A DNA stretch of 64,000 bases. Source: Aeromonas salmonicida subsp. salmonicida (lineage in GTDB: Bacteria > Pseudomonadota > Gammaproteobacteria > Enterobacterales > Aeromonadaceae). The notes beneath the pieces were generated by a model. It was not told where the DNA came from. It saw nothing but the letters and a program-made list of their open reading frames with translations, and ran no database searches. Position 1 is the first letter of the stretch, and each line of letters starts with the position of its first letter. Position numbers and translations under genes: made by a program. The stretch covers positions 53,981 through 117,980 of the forward strand of contig NZ_LSGW01000118.1 of the NCBI RefSeq assembly GCF_001643305.1, read 5' to 3'. Below are positions 38,340 through 46,772 of the stretch, one piece after another.

Positions 38340-39227
38340 GTGGACCGTCTGACCGCCATCGAGATCTTCGTCGAGGTCGCCCGCGCGGGCAGCTTCAGTG
38401 CCGTCGCGGAGAGATTCGAGATGACGCCGGCCATGATAGGCAAGTACATCAAGTGGCTGGAGGCCAGGGTCGGATCCCGTCTGCTCAATCGCAACACCCG
38501 CCGCCAGAGCCTGACCGAGGCGGGCAGAGAGTACCTCGGCGGTTGCCAGAACCTGTTGCAGCACTATCGGGAACTGGAGCAGAACACCCGGGCCCACACA
38601 GGTCAGGCTGCGGGCAAGATCCGCATCAATGCCCCCATCACCTTCGGCAGCTATCGGCTGACCCCCTTGCTGTGCCGCTTCATGGCGCAGTATCCACAGA
38701 TCCGCATCGAGCTGGATCTCTGCGATCGGCTGGTCGATGTGATTGGCGACGGTTTTGACCTCATCTTTCGGGTCGGCACCCCCAAGGATGCCGCCTATAT
38801 CGCTCGCCCACTGACCAGCTCAACCTCTGTGTTCTGCGCCTCGCCGCGCTATTTGCAACGCCACGGCACCCCCATGGCACTGGCTGACCTGGCCCGCCAT
38901 CAGTGCCTGGGTTTCACCCCCTGGCTGACACAATCGAGCCTGGCCGAGGATTTTCCCCTCGAACACCTGCACCTGTGGGACAGCCAGTTCATCAGCAACC
39001 ATGGCAGCGCCCTCAAGGTAGCCGCGATCAACCATGCGGGCATAGTGCTGCAACCCAGGGCCCTGCTGACTCCGGAGCTGGAAAGCGGCGTCCTGCTGGA
39101 AATACTGCCGGATGCTCTGCCCGCCCCTCGCCCTGTCAATATGCTCTATCCCGCCCGCGAACCCATGCCGCTTCGGCTTCGACTGCTGATCGACTATCTC
39201 AGCGAGCAGCGCCATGAACTGGATTAG
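38340..39227 (+). CDS. LysR family transcriptional regulator (exporter-linked)
   Basis: Protein of 295 residues: N-terminal winged helix (VDRLTAIEIFVEVARAGSFSAVAERFEMTPAMIGKYI split across residues 1-60) and a periplasmic-binding-like effector domain. Start is the GTG at 38340 with AGGAG; the longer upstream frame is not family-like. Of the CrgA/AphB type. It is divergent from the LysE exporter and may regulate it. Confidence 0.86.
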   Translation: MDRLTAIEIFVEVARAGSFSAVAERFEMTPAMIGKYIKWLEARVGSRLLNRNTRRQSLTEAGREYLGGCQNLLQHYRELEQNTRAHTGQAAGKIRINAPITFGSYRLTPLLCRFMAQYPQIRIELDLCDRLVDVIGDGFDLIFRVGTPKDAAYIARPLTSSTSVFCASPRYLQRHGTPMALADLARHQCLGFTPWLTQSSLAEDFPLEHLHLWDSQFISNHGSALKVAAINHAGIVLQPRALLTPELESGVLLEILPDALPAPRPVNMLYPAREPMPLRLRLLIDYLSEQRHELD

Positions 39228-39253
39228 CCCGCTCAAGAGGGAGACCAGGCCGG

Positions 39254-39961
39254 CTACTCCCCGCGCTGCTTCACCTTGCGCAGATAGACATAACCCTCAC
39301 CCGGGCTGCCCCAGCGCTGATGGGCCTCGTTGTCGTAGGCGCGATCCAGCAATCTGACGCTGTCGGGGCCGACCCAGAGATATTGCACCAGTGTGCTGGC
39401 ACCGCCGAAGTTGGTGGCGCAGCTGCCGACCTTGCTGTGGCCTGCATACTCCCCCGAGGGTTGACGGCTCAGCCAGACCTCGCAGCCCTGGCGCAAAGAG
39501 AGCTGTTGCGGGGTAAGGGAGTCAAGCAGTCCGGGGTCGCGCCAGGCACCGGCAAAGTCGACGGCTCTGGGCATGGTCAGTTCGGCCATCAGGATGCGGC
39601 CATCGGGCACGGGAGAAAAACGGTAGATACGCTGACGGAACGGGCGCACCGAGCGCTCGGTCAGGAACTGCTCGGCATAGACCCAGCGAAAGCCTTGATA
39701 ACCGGGCCAAATCTCCACCAGCCGCAGCTCGGCGCTGGTGAAACGAGTGTCATAGCCGGCCTGCTCGCGACTGGAAAACTCGCCGGTAAACCAGGAGAGC
39801 AGCGGCTCCATGCCGACCCGGGTCGTTGTCGCACTGGCCGCTGACGGGCCGGTCGGAATGGCGACAAAAGGTGTGGGTGCCGCCCATACCAGACTGGTGC
39901 AGAGCAGCCCGAACAGGGCCGCCATCAGCGTGACCATCGAATCCATCCGAATCATTTTCAT
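39254..39961 (-). CDS. CpeT/CpcT-like exported protein
   Basis: Protein of about 235 residues with a signal peptide (hydrophobic core LMAALFGLLCTSLVWA, cleavage before APTP). The mature part shows the CpeT/CpcT (DUF1001) pattern: LLSWFTGEFSSREQA near the start, YAEQFL, RPFRQRIYRF, CEVWLSRQ and a C-terminal DNEAHQRWG. In cyanobacteria the family attaches bilins to phycobiliproteins; no phycobiliprotein exists here, so the role in this host is unknown. Several start codons are possible (39961, 39955, 39946, 39937). Confidence 0.72.
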   Translation of the reverse strand: MKMIRMDSMVTLMAALFGLLCTSLVWAAPTPFVAIPTGPSAASATTTRVGMEPLLSWFTGEFSSREQAGYDTRFTSAELRLVEIWPGYQGFRWVYAEQFLTERSVRPFRQRIYRFSPVPDGRILMAELTMPRAVDFAGAWRDPGLLDSLTPQQLSLRQGCEVWLSRQPSGEYAGHSKVGSCATNFGGASTLVQYLWVGPDSVRLLDRAYDNEAHQRWGSPGEGYVYLRKVKQRGE

Positions 39962-40454
39962 GGCGGCGATTATATGAGCGAATGGCCGCAATAACCTCAA
40001 CCTTGATCAAATCCTTACCAATCCACTGAAAAATCACAGTGTTAGCGAAAGAAGCTGACGGCGGATACGCAACAAGGATGAGAGCGGCAACCAGTGAACC
40101 ACTGAAACAAGCCACCCCGGATCATCAATCTCGCGAGCAACCTCTACCGCGGACAGCATGTTGCCATCCCCCCCAGCTTGGGTGATTGCCGACAAAACGG
40201 CCTCATGCGAAGCTTTCTTTTATCCAAGAAGAACAAAGGCCACATCCAGGCAACGCCGCCTTACTGCCGGTCTGTTTAAGCCCAGTGAAGAGGAGGTTGT
40301 CAGGAAAACAGGTGCATCCAGTGATGGGGTAACAGGCCTGCCATCAGGGAATAACTGGTTTGCAGACATCTTGGGCTGTCGCACAAGCAGGTGGCCTCAA
40401 GGGCTTGTGGCGCGTCCCCATGACGGGGAACACGATGGATAATGGGAAGAAAAA
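39962..40454. other. Intergenic region without a recognised gene
   Basis: About 490 bp. Open frames here have atypical composition and no ribosome site; I see no RNA gene or repeat. Confidence 0.5.
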
Positions 40455-41615
40455 ATGAAGGATCAGGCAGCAACCGTGCTCTGCTTTGAGCATGCCACCA
40501 TAGCCAGAGATTGCATGGACACACTCCAGGCACTGGGGTTTAACGTGATACCCATGACCTATTCGCCCGAGGTGTTTACCAAACTGCCGTTTCTCTCCTT
40601 CGATTATCTCTTCAGCATCAACTTCAACCCTTTCCTTTCTCAAGCAGCCGAAGCTTTGCGCAAGCCCTACATTGCATGGGTGGTCGACACCCCTTGCTAT
40701 GGCCTGTATCAGGAGGCGATCTGCAACCCCTTCTCTTTCACGTTTGTCTACGACCTGGCCGTGGCAAGCAGACTCAAGGAGCGCAGTCAGGGCAACGTCT
40801 ATTACCTGCCGGTAGCGGTGAACGAGCAGCGCTTGATCCCCGCAGAGCCCGGCTATGATCACGATGTCTCCTTCATCGCCAACTTGACCCCTTCGGAATA
40901 CCAGACCCACATCAGACCACGGCTAGCCGCTGGGCAACTGCAAATACTGGAAGACTTGATTGCACAACTCGATACGCATTCAGCCTGCTTTTCCCTGACC
41001 GAACAACTCACGGCGGCTCATCTGAAGATCGTGAAGGAGGTGTACCCGCTCAGCGGGCTCGCCTACCTGAGCGAACAGGAAAAACTGGTCTATCTGCTGG
41101 GGCGCGAGCACTCCTATCGGGAGAGGGTGGCCGCTATCCGGGCACTGGAGGCTCGGTTTGAGCGAGTAGCCGTGTACGGAAACGAAGAGTGGGCAACACG
41201 TACCGACGCCTACTGCGGACACGCCGAACATTACGAGATGATGCCGCGCCTCTTTCAACGCAGCAGGATCAACCTCAATCTGATCCGCAGCTTCGTCGAG
41301 TCGGGTCTGCCCATGCGGGTGTTCGACATACTGGGAGCGGGTGGGTTTATGGTGACGAATGACAAGGAAGACCTGCATCACCTCTTTACCCCGGGCAAGG
41401 ATCTGGTGATCTTCCGCGACGAGCAGGACCTTCTGGAGATCTGCCGCTATTACCTGAGCCACGAGGAAGAACGCGCCGCCATCGCCGCCCATGGGCAACT
41501 GACGGTATTGACTCACCACACCTATCGATCACGCCTGATCACTCTGTTCCAGACAGTACAAAGTGCCATGCAGGCCACACCGCACCTTGAAGCCCAGGAG
41601 TATTCAAACAACTGA
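40455..41615 (+). CDS. CgeB-type glycosyltransferase-like protein
   Basis: Protein of 386 residues with a GT-B-like layout: an N-terminal Rossmann half (YLFSINFNPF, KPYIAWVVDTP, the DUF3880 pattern) and a C-terminal half with RSRINLNLIRSFVESGLPMRVFDILGAGGFMVTNDKEDL, typical of the CgeB/glycosyl transferase 1 group. The sugar donor and acceptor are unknown. It stands alone, without polysaccharide, flagellin or Maf genes nearby, between regions with no genes. Confidence 0.72.
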   Translation: MKDQAATVLCFEHATIARDCMDTLQALGFNVIPMTYSPEVFTKLPFLSFDYLFSINFNPFLSQAAEALRKPYIAWVVDTPCYGLYQEAICNPFSFTFVYDLAVASRLKERSQGNVYYLPVAVNEQRLIPAEPGYDHDVSFIANLTPSEYQTHIRPRLAAGQLQILEDLIAQLDTHSACFSLTEQLTAAHLKIVKEVYPLSGLAYLSEQEKLVYLLGREHSYRERVAAIRALEARFERVAVYGNEEWATRTDAYCGHAEHYEMMPRLFQRSRINLNLIRSFVESGLPMRVFDILGAGGFMVTNDKEDLHHLFTPGKDLVIFRDEQDLLEICRYYLSHEEERAAIAAHGQLTVLTHHTYRSRLITLFQTVQSAMQATPHLEAQEYSNN

Positions 41616-41941
41616 CAGCGGTTCTGAAACCCGGCGCAGTGTGAGCAAATTTGACCATGCCAAATCGGCACTTGAGGGGGGGATGAATGTTTTGGCGTGT
41701 CAGAAAGCGGCAGCCGCAGCCTCTTTTCCACAGACCCGGACTGATGTAGTGCTGTGGTGTGTATCGATTCGGCCTGTCGCTGAACCGCGCCGGCCTTGAT
41801 GGGGTATTTCAGTGAAGCGCGCAGTCACCGGGGGGTGCGGCCAGATGAGAGAATCATCATCCCAGCTTTCGCTGGAATGATGATTTTATGCCTGATTTTC
41901 GCAACCGGACCAGATTGGCCCAAAGGCGTAAAACTCAGTGC
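41616..41941. other. Intergenic region ending in a hairpin
   Basis: Contains the terminator at 41852-41885 and no convincing gene. Includes a G-rich run near 41677. Confidence 0.5.
41852..41885 (+). terminator. Hairpin terminator
   Basis: AATCATCAT-CCCAGC-TTTC-GCTGG-AATGATGATT followed by TTATG. The stem is about 14 bp with one bulge; near-symmetric, so it may serve both flanking transcripts. Confidence 0.6.
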
Positions 41942-42229
41942 TTACTTGAACTTCGACTGGGCTTCGGCCAGACCAGTCTTCAGGTCGCTCCACATCTTGT
42001 CAGCGGTCAACTTGACCTGCTCCCAGGATTCACCGCTTGCCTTGCCGAGCTCATCCATCTTGTCGGAGGCAGCGTGCTGTTTGGCACGCAAAGCCTGGAT
42101 CTCTTTCGCCCGTTTGACTTTCAGATCGGCCGAGATGTTTTCCATTTTGGCTTCCAGCAGATTGATCTGACTGCTCCACTCATTGAGCTGAGCATTCAAC
42201 TTTTCCTTGTATGCCTTTTGCACTTCCAT
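41942..42229 (-). CDS. Sll1863-type coiled-coil stress protein
   Basis: Highly charged helical protein of 95 residues (27% Lys/Glu by eye), almost entirely coiled coil; it contains KLNAQLNEWSSQINLLEAKMENISADLKVK split over residues 10-39. It matches the small sll1863 family associated with stress responses in diverse bacteria. No signal peptide. It is the last of three leftward genes with a BON lipoprotein and a DUF3309 peptide. Confidence 0.65.
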   Translation of the reverse strand: MEVQKAYKEKLNAQLNEWSSQINLLEAKMENISADLKVKRAKEIQALRAKQHAASDKMDELGKASGESWEQVKLTADKMWSDLKTGLAEAQSKFK

Positions 42230-42262
42230 GGTGTTCTCCTTGGGTGCTGATGAGCGATAGCG

Positions 42263-42682
42263 TTATTGGACAGCCGTGACAACGAGCTGGTTAACGACAC
42301 CCTTGACGCCGCTGATGGCCATCGCACGGGCACTGGCCTTGTCGCTGTTGATTCGCGAATCGACAGTACCGGTCAGAGTGACCATACCCTGGACAGTGTT
42401 GACACTGATGTCCATTGACTTCAAACCAGGCTCGCTGAGGAACTCGGCTTTGACCTTGGCCGTCACTTCGGTGTCATTCCAGGACTGGGCACTTTTGGCA
42501 GTTTGCTCAGTCATCTTGTCTTCATACTTGTCGACGGTTGCATCGACTTTCTCGCCAGTCTCGCTGGCGGCGTCATCAATTTTCTTGCCGGCCTGTTCGG
42601 CCGACCCTGGCTGGTCGCATCCGCTCACCCCGAGTGTGAGGAGCAGCGAGATGGCGATGAGGATAGCTTTGCTTTGTATCAT
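42263..42682 (-). CDS. BON domain lipoprotein (OsmY-like)
   Basis: Protein of 139 residues with a lipoprotein signal (LTLGVSGC, lipid-modified Cys22), a polar linker and one BON domain at about 70-139 (VTAKVKAEFL... VTLTGTVDS... GVKGVVNQL). BON domains bind membranes or oligomerise at the envelope and are often induced by osmotic stress. Two-domain OsmY is about 200 residues, so this is a single-domain relative. Confidence 0.8.
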   Translation of the reverse strand: MIQSKAILIAISLLLTLGVSGCDQPGSAEQAGKKIDDAASETGEKVDATVDKYEDKMTEQTAKSAQSWNDTEVTAKVKAEFLSEPGLKSMDISVNTVQGMVTLTGTVDSRINSDKASARAMAISGVKGVVNQLVVTAVQ

Positions 42683-42709
42683 GTGGTGGTTTCTCCGGTG
42701 CTAGGTTGC

Positions 42710-42868
42710 CTAGATCTTGCCGAGCAAGACCAGGATGAGCAGTATGGTCAGCACCAGTCCAATGGCGCCGCTTGGGCCGTAACCCCAGCCTCGGCTGTGC
42801 GGCCAGCTTGGAATGACGCCGATCAACAACAAGACAAGAACGATCAGCAGAATGGTTCCCATGGTCAT
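42710..42868 (-). CDS. DUF3309 family small membrane peptide
   Basis: A 52-residue peptide, MTMGTILLIVLVLLLIGV start, with two hydrophobic segments flanking PSWPHSRGWGYGPSGAIG, the DUF3309 signature. Ribosome site AGGAG lies 8 bases before the ATG at 42868. It heads the leftward cluster with the BON lipoprotein and the coiled-coil protein; such peptides accompany envelope stress genes. Function unknown. Confidence 0.8.
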   Translation of the reverse strand: MTMGTILLIVLVLLLIGVIPSWPHSRGWGYGPSGAIGLVLTILLILVLLGKI

Positions 42869-43653
42869 TTCTTTCTCCTAAATGTTGCATATTGGATGAC
42901 ATAAACGACCCATGCCGTGGTAATGGTGCTCCGGATACGGGGTCTGGTCTGTTCTCCAACGCACAGACAACCCCTTCGATATGGTGGAGCGAGAGCGGTT
43001 CGCTGATGAAATCGACCACCTGGATGCTGCAAAGCCAGCCCGACATCTGACGTTCGTCGACCATGATCCTGCTGGCTCAACTGACAATCCGTCTTCTTGG
43101 TCAGTTCATTGGCACCCCTGCAGCCCGCGTCGCGGCTGCATCAGCAAGGTTATTGACCCGGTGCAACACCAAGCGGCCGGAGGCGACGGGCTCATTCTGC
43201 AAGGAGTCTGCAAACGCATTCCCTTGGTGGCCCATACCGCTTCTGTCACCCACAACATCTTCTGCATCCGCCCACACTCACAGCGTCAAACCATGACACT
43301 GCACAGGACAGGGAGCCGGTCTGGGTGATGGATGCCCGCGAAAGCCCTGACAGCACCCACAAGGATGAGCCCATCACCGCCGAGGAGATGGAGAAGATGA
43401 TCGACCAGTGGGCTCCCAGCCGCGCCAAACAGCTGGCGGACAATATCGGAAAATAACAGCGGCAAATAAGCATCCGCACCGCTGCCTTTGACATGGCCGC
43501 ACAGCCCTTGCTGGACGGGCGCGCGACACGTAGCCGAGTCCGCCGTCTCGCCATCAGTAGTGAAACCGGCTGCCGATTTCTGCTTTTCTCCCCCGCATTC
43601 TGGCAGTTAGGATGACCCTCCCGTGACTGCATCCTCATAGAAAAGGAACCACT
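42869..43653. other. Intergenic region, possibly decayed coding DNA
   Basis: 785 bp with no full-length gene. A 42-codon frame (43328-43456) with acidic helical content is the only plausible coding piece; the remainder shows open frames without start signals. It may be gene debris. Confidence 0.4.
43328..43456 (+). CDS. Possible small protein of 42 residues
   Basis: Frame beginning MDARESPDSTHKDEPITAEE and ending ADNIGK; acidic, predicted helical near EEMEKMIDQWAPSRAKQLA. Codon choice resembles neighbouring genes, but the ribosome site is weak (GGGAG 14 bases away). It could be the 3' end of a lost gene. Confidence 0.3.
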   Translation: MDARESPDSTHKDEPITAEEMEKMIDQWAPSRAKQLADNIGK

Positions 43654-44166
43654 ATGAATCGCCACCCCTGCATCAAACACTGGCGCGAGCTGCAAGAGCA
43701 GACGCCGCGCTACTACTCCGGCAGTCAGGAGCCGCTTTCCCGCGGCTGCGCCCTCGGCAAACACTTTGGCTTTAGCCGGATCGGCATTCACCACGAGATC
43801 GTCGAGCCCGGTCACCGCACCAGCTGGCCCCACGCCGAAAAGACCGAGGACGAGTTCGTCCACGTATTGGAAGGGACGCCGGATGTCTGGCTCGACGGCG
43901 AACTCTATCGGCTGCAACCGGGCGACTCGGTGGGCTTCAAGGCCGGTGACGGGCTGTCCCACGCCTTTATCAACAACACCGAGGAGCCGGTGCGGCTGCT
44001 CTGCATCGGCGATACCGATCGGGAGGACAACCGTATCCACTACGCCGTTCATCCCGAGCGCAATATCACCCTCGGCAAGTTGCACTGGGACGATGTCCCC
44101 GAGCGCGAGCTGGGTGATCATGACGGCCTGCCCGACAAGCTGCGCGACAGTAACGGTCCTTTCTGA
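43654..44166 (+). CDS. Cupin domain protein
   Basis: Protein of 170 residues with a double-stranded beta-helix core at about 45-125: GIHHEIVEPGHRTSWPHAEKTEDEFVHVLEG (in two pieces) supplies His and Glu metal ligands, and GDGLSHAFINN the second motif. Similar proteins are annotated as sugar-phosphate isomerase-like or dioxygenase-like cupins. ATG at 43654 with AAAGGA. No operon partner gives a substrate. Confidence 0.8.
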   Translation: MNRHPCIKHWRELQEQTPRYYSGSQEPLSRGCALGKHFGFSRIGIHHEIVEPGHRTSWPHAEKTEDEFVHVLEGTPDVWLDGELYRLQPGDSVGFKAGDGLSHAFINNTEEPVRLLCIGDTDREDNRIHYAVHPERNITLGKLHWDDVPERELGDHDGLPDKLRDSNGPF

Positions 44167-44240
44167 TCCGGCGCTCATACCGGAATGACCCAGCGCTGGC
44201 GACTATCCTTGATGCGGATCTCAATCAGGAGGAGTTGATC

Positions 44241-44690
44241 ATGACGACGGGAACAGTACGACTGCACAGGGTGCTCAAGGCGCCGCCGATGCGGGTCTAT
44301 CGGGCCTTTATCGAGGCGGATGCGCTGGCCAAGTGGCTGCCGCCCCACGGCTTTACCTGCCAGGTGGCGCAGCTGGAGGCCAGGGTTGGCGGCTCGTTTC
44401 GGATGTCATTCTGCAATTTTGCCAGCGGGCATGCCCACGCCTTTGGCGGCGAGTACCTCGAACTGGAGCCGGGCAAGCGCATCCGCTACACCGACAGCTT
44501 CGACGACCCCAACCTGCCAGGGGTGATGCAGGTGACCATCAGCCTGACCGAGGTGCTTTGCGGCACCGAGCTTGCCATCGAGCAGGCCGGGATCCCCGAG
44601 GTCATACCGGTGGAGATGTGCTATCTCGGCTGGCAGGAGTCCCTGACCCAGCTGGCTGCCCTGGTCGAACCCGAGATCCCGGCGGAGTAG
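44241..44690 (+). CDS. SRPBCC (AHSA1) family protein
   Basis: Protein of 149 residues with START-like fold signatures: VLKAPPMRVYRAFIEADALAKWLPP at the N terminus, GGEYLELEPGKRIRYTDSF in the middle, and a C-terminal helix GWQESLTQLAALVE. AHSA1-type proteins bind hydrophobic ligands in a helix-grip cavity; the ligand is unknown. Start ATG 44241 with AGGAGGAG. Confidence 0.85.
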   Translation: MTTGTVRLHRVLKAPPMRVYRAFIEADALAKWLPPHGFTCQVAQLEARVGGSFRMSFCNFASGHAHAFGGEYLELEPGKRIRYTDSFDDPNLPGVMQVTISLTEVLCGTELAIEQAGIPEVIPVEMCYLGWQESLTQLAALVEPEIPAE

Positions 44691-44735
44691 CCGGGCACAG
44701 GCCCGAGCGGGTTGCGCGCGTCGGCCAGCCCAAAA

Positions 44736-44765
44736 AAGAGAGCCTGCCACATGGCAGGCTCTCTT
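44736..44765. terminator. Bidirectional terminator between SRPBCC gene and DUF1993 gene
   Basis: AAGAGAGCCTGCC-ACAT-GGCAGGCTCTCTT with A-run (left) and T-rich (right) flanks, between convergent genes. Confidence 0.85.
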
Positions 44766-44785
44766 CATTCTGGCAACCCTGAGAC

Positions 44786-45286
44786 TTATTGCAGGTTCAA
44801 CCCGCCCAGATAGTCCCGCTTGCCGAGATCGACCCCGGCCCGGCGCAGCAGGGCATAGGTCATGGTGAGGTGGAAATAGAAGTTGGGGATGGCGTACTCA
44901 TGCACGCAGGTATGACCGTCCATCCCCTTGCCGCCCGCCCAGTGGGGGACGTAGCGACCGCTCTCGAACTGGCTGAAATCGGCATCCAGCTTGCTCTGCA
45001 AAAAGGCGATGGTCTTGGCGATATGGGCGCGCAGATCCGCCATCGTCTTCGGCTCATCCCCCATCACGGGCTGCTCGCCATGGCTGGCGGTGGCGACACA
45101 GGTACGGGCCGAATCGCAGCAGATCAGCACCTGTTTGCTGAGTGGCAGCATGTCGACGATCAGCCGATCGCCGAAGAAGTTCTCCACATTGAACTGCTTC
45201 GCCTCGGCATGGGCGGCGGCCTTGGCCAGGCACAGGTCGAGGTTGGTCAGCATCTTGATAAACTGGGCAGCAATATCACGGTTCAT
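44786..45286 (-). CDS. DUF1993 family protein
   Basis: Protein of 166 residues, helical, resembling the DinB-like four-helix fold. Conserved parts: FIKMLTNLDLCLAKAAAHAE near residue 9, LSKQVLICCDSARTC near 50, and the C-terminal PNFYFHLTMTYALLRRAGVDLGKRDYLG (two pieces), typical of DUF1993. No metal triad is obvious. Function unknown; it is alone, with a repeat-rich region upstream. Confidence 0.82.
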   Translation of the reverse strand: MNRDIAAQFIKMLTNLDLCLAKAAAHAEAKQFNVENFFGDRLIVDMLPLSKQVLICCDSARTCVATASHGEQPVMGDEPKTMADLRAHIAKTIAFLQSKLDADFSQFESGRYVPHWAGGKGMDGHTCVHEYAIPNFYFHLTMTYALLRRAGVDLGKRDYLGGLNLQ

Positions 45287-45685
45287 GGTGCGTTCTCGGT
45301 TGGTTGAAGGCAGTTAAACGAGCGGCACCACTATAGCGCATCCCCTCGCAGTATCACCCCCACCCCACAACCGCCGCGACAAGGTATGCCCATCGACAGG
45401 AAGCTGCATATTGGGACACCCATCTTTTACCTATCACTAACCTGGCTAAGGCTTGCTCAGAAAGATGGGGGTCCCAGATTTTCATCCCATCACCAGCCTG
45501 GTTGCGGCTTACCCAGAAAGGTGGATGTCCCAGAAAGGTGTCGAAGAAACGACTGTCCGAAACCACTAACGTAAAAATCCGCAATCGTCCGATTACGCTT
45601 CGCTAATCGAACGTACGGCCCTAGATTTCACCAGTCGACTTGTTTTAAAATAGAATTCATCATTACTTACAAGCAAGGCCATAAA
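45287..45685. other. Intergenic transition from GC-rich to AT-rich DNA
   Basis: Contains the imperfect 60-bp direct repeat (45420-45540) and a REP-like palindrome CGATTACGC-TTC-GCTAATCG at about 45589-45608. Base composition drops sharply after about 45620. Confidence 0.5.
45420..45540. repeat. Imperfect direct repeat of about 60 bp
   Basis: Two consecutive units share the sequence order CCCATC...CACTAACCTGG / CACCAGCCTGG...GGCTT...CCCAGAAAG...GTCCCAGA. The first is also flanked by CCCATCTTT and AAAGATGGG, an inverted repeat. Role unknown. Confidence 0.6.
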
Positions 45686-46156
45686 ATGCGTTCAAGAGTT
45701 ATTGAAAATCTGCAAAAAATAAATTCCGTTAGTGATTTGGTTGTTACCTCAGACGAAGGTGACAATGAATAAAATGATAATAAAAGGGTAATAAAAGGTG
45801 TTTTTAAATTCAAATCCGTCACCTTCAGATTTCTAGAGATTGCAAAAGATGAAAATAGCCTAGTTGTATTTAAACTTAATTTTGAATTCTTGATTAACAA
45901 GAAAATCTCAGAATTGGAAATTCTCAGGGTAATAAATTCATTCAGTGCCAGCAGCCCTTTAATAAAAACCAGATATGTCGGTAACGAATCCAAAAAAACC
46001 CAAGTAATATTTATACAAGAAATGTTGTCCTTTGGTGAAAATGACTCGCCAACATTACTTTTATCATCTCTTTCAATATTATCCATCGCTCCAATTTTGT
46101 TTAGTAACGCATTGAATGAAAATAACTTCCCGCACCGTTCAGTTACGGAAAATTGA
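45686..46156 (+). pseudogene. AT-rich gene of unknown function interrupted by an in-frame TAA
   Basis: A continuous 156-codon frame from ATG 45686 (ribosome site AAGG) to TGA 46154-46156, broken only by TAA at 45770-45772 (codon 29). The downstream part encodes an alpha/beta-looking domain (LEIAKDENSLVVFKLNFEFLI, ELEILRVINSFSASSPLIKT) faintly like YbjN/secretion-chaperone folds. Either a pseudogene, a gene starting downstream (TTG 45890), or stop-codon readthrough. Base composition is far more AT-rich than the neighbours. Confidence 0.55.
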
Positions 46157-46165
46157 GGTGAGAAG

Positions 46166-46420
46166 ATGTGGAGTCGTTTTTTAAACTTAAAACACACAGG
46201 GAAGTTTTTATCTGCGCTGCATACTTTACTTGCATCAGCAGTGACATTTTATGCAATGGATTTTTTTAAGAGTGATATGCAATCAGCATCCCCTTTTCTC
46301 CCTATCCAACTTGGGATCGCAATAGTGATCGCATTCACTGCTGTAATGGGGCTGTTAAGGGATTATGTAAATGAGGACTTGAATATGCAAAACCCTCTTA
46401 ATAAGGAAAAAAACTCATGA
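46166..46420 (+). CDS. Small two-helix membrane protein, unknown
   Basis: 84 residues with two membrane segments (about 16-34, LHTLLASAVTFYAMDFF; and 45-64, LPIQLGIAIVIAFTAVMGLL), then a polar tail NEDLNMQNPLNKEKNS. Ribosome site GAGGTGAG upstream of ATG 46166, nine bases after the preceding frame ends. AT-rich like its neighbours. I do not recognise the family. Confidence 0.6.
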   Translation: MWSRFLNLKHTGKFLSALHTLLASAVTFYAMDFFKSDMQSASPFLPIQLGIAIVIAFTAVMGLLRDYVNEDLNMQNPLNKEKNS

Positions 46421-46421
46421 A

Positions 46422-46676
46422 GTGACAAAAACTTCTCTTTACAGCGTAAAAGATGAATTAGAAGACAAGAAAAAAATAATACATGTCATAACATCAAACA
46501 TCAACAATACGTTAATTAGTACAACCGGAAACAAAGAAACAGTGCAACAATTAAGAGATATCATGACTAAAATAAATAAGGATGAGGGCGTTCACAACAT
46601 TAACTATAACAACAAGAAATTAAACAGTGATGACTCAAATGTGAAGGACTATTTGAAGCAATTTAGTTGTAATTAA
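46422..46676 (+). CDS. Small charged protein, unknown
   Basis: 84 residues starting at GTG 46422, one base past the previous stop codon. Lys/Asn-rich, helical at the start (SVKDELEDKKKIIHVITSNI) and soluble, no membrane segment. It is the third gene of the AT-rich trio and probably co-translated with the second. No family recognised. Confidence 0.5.
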   Translation: MTKTSLYSVKDELEDKKKIIHVITSNINNTLISTTGNKETVQQLRDIMTKINKDEGVHNINYNNKKLNSDDSNVKDYLKQFSCN

Positions 46677-46727
46677 TTCAACATTCTCGAATAGAATAAT
46701 ACTTTGACTATTAAATATCACTATACA

Positions 46728-46760
46728 TAAAACCAACCCGACCTAAAGAGCCGGGTTGGT
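46728..46760 (-). terminator. Terminator of the displaced uvrD end
   Basis: Minus strand ACCAACCCG-GCTCTTTAGGT-CGGGTTGGT followed by TTTATG. It directly follows the displaced uvrD 3' fragment. Confidence 0.75.
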
Positions 46761-46772
46761 GCAGCGAAAAAG

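Noticed and set aside
42576..43064. Minus-strand 162-codon frame over the DUF3309 region
   Set aside because: Its second half is antisense-frame reading of the DUF3309 and BON genes; only the first 60 codons are free and show no family match.
45686..46676. A known toxin-antitoxin or phage-defence system
   Set aside because: None of the three proteins shows a recognisable toxin, antitoxin, nuclease or NTPase motif; kept only as an unknown island.
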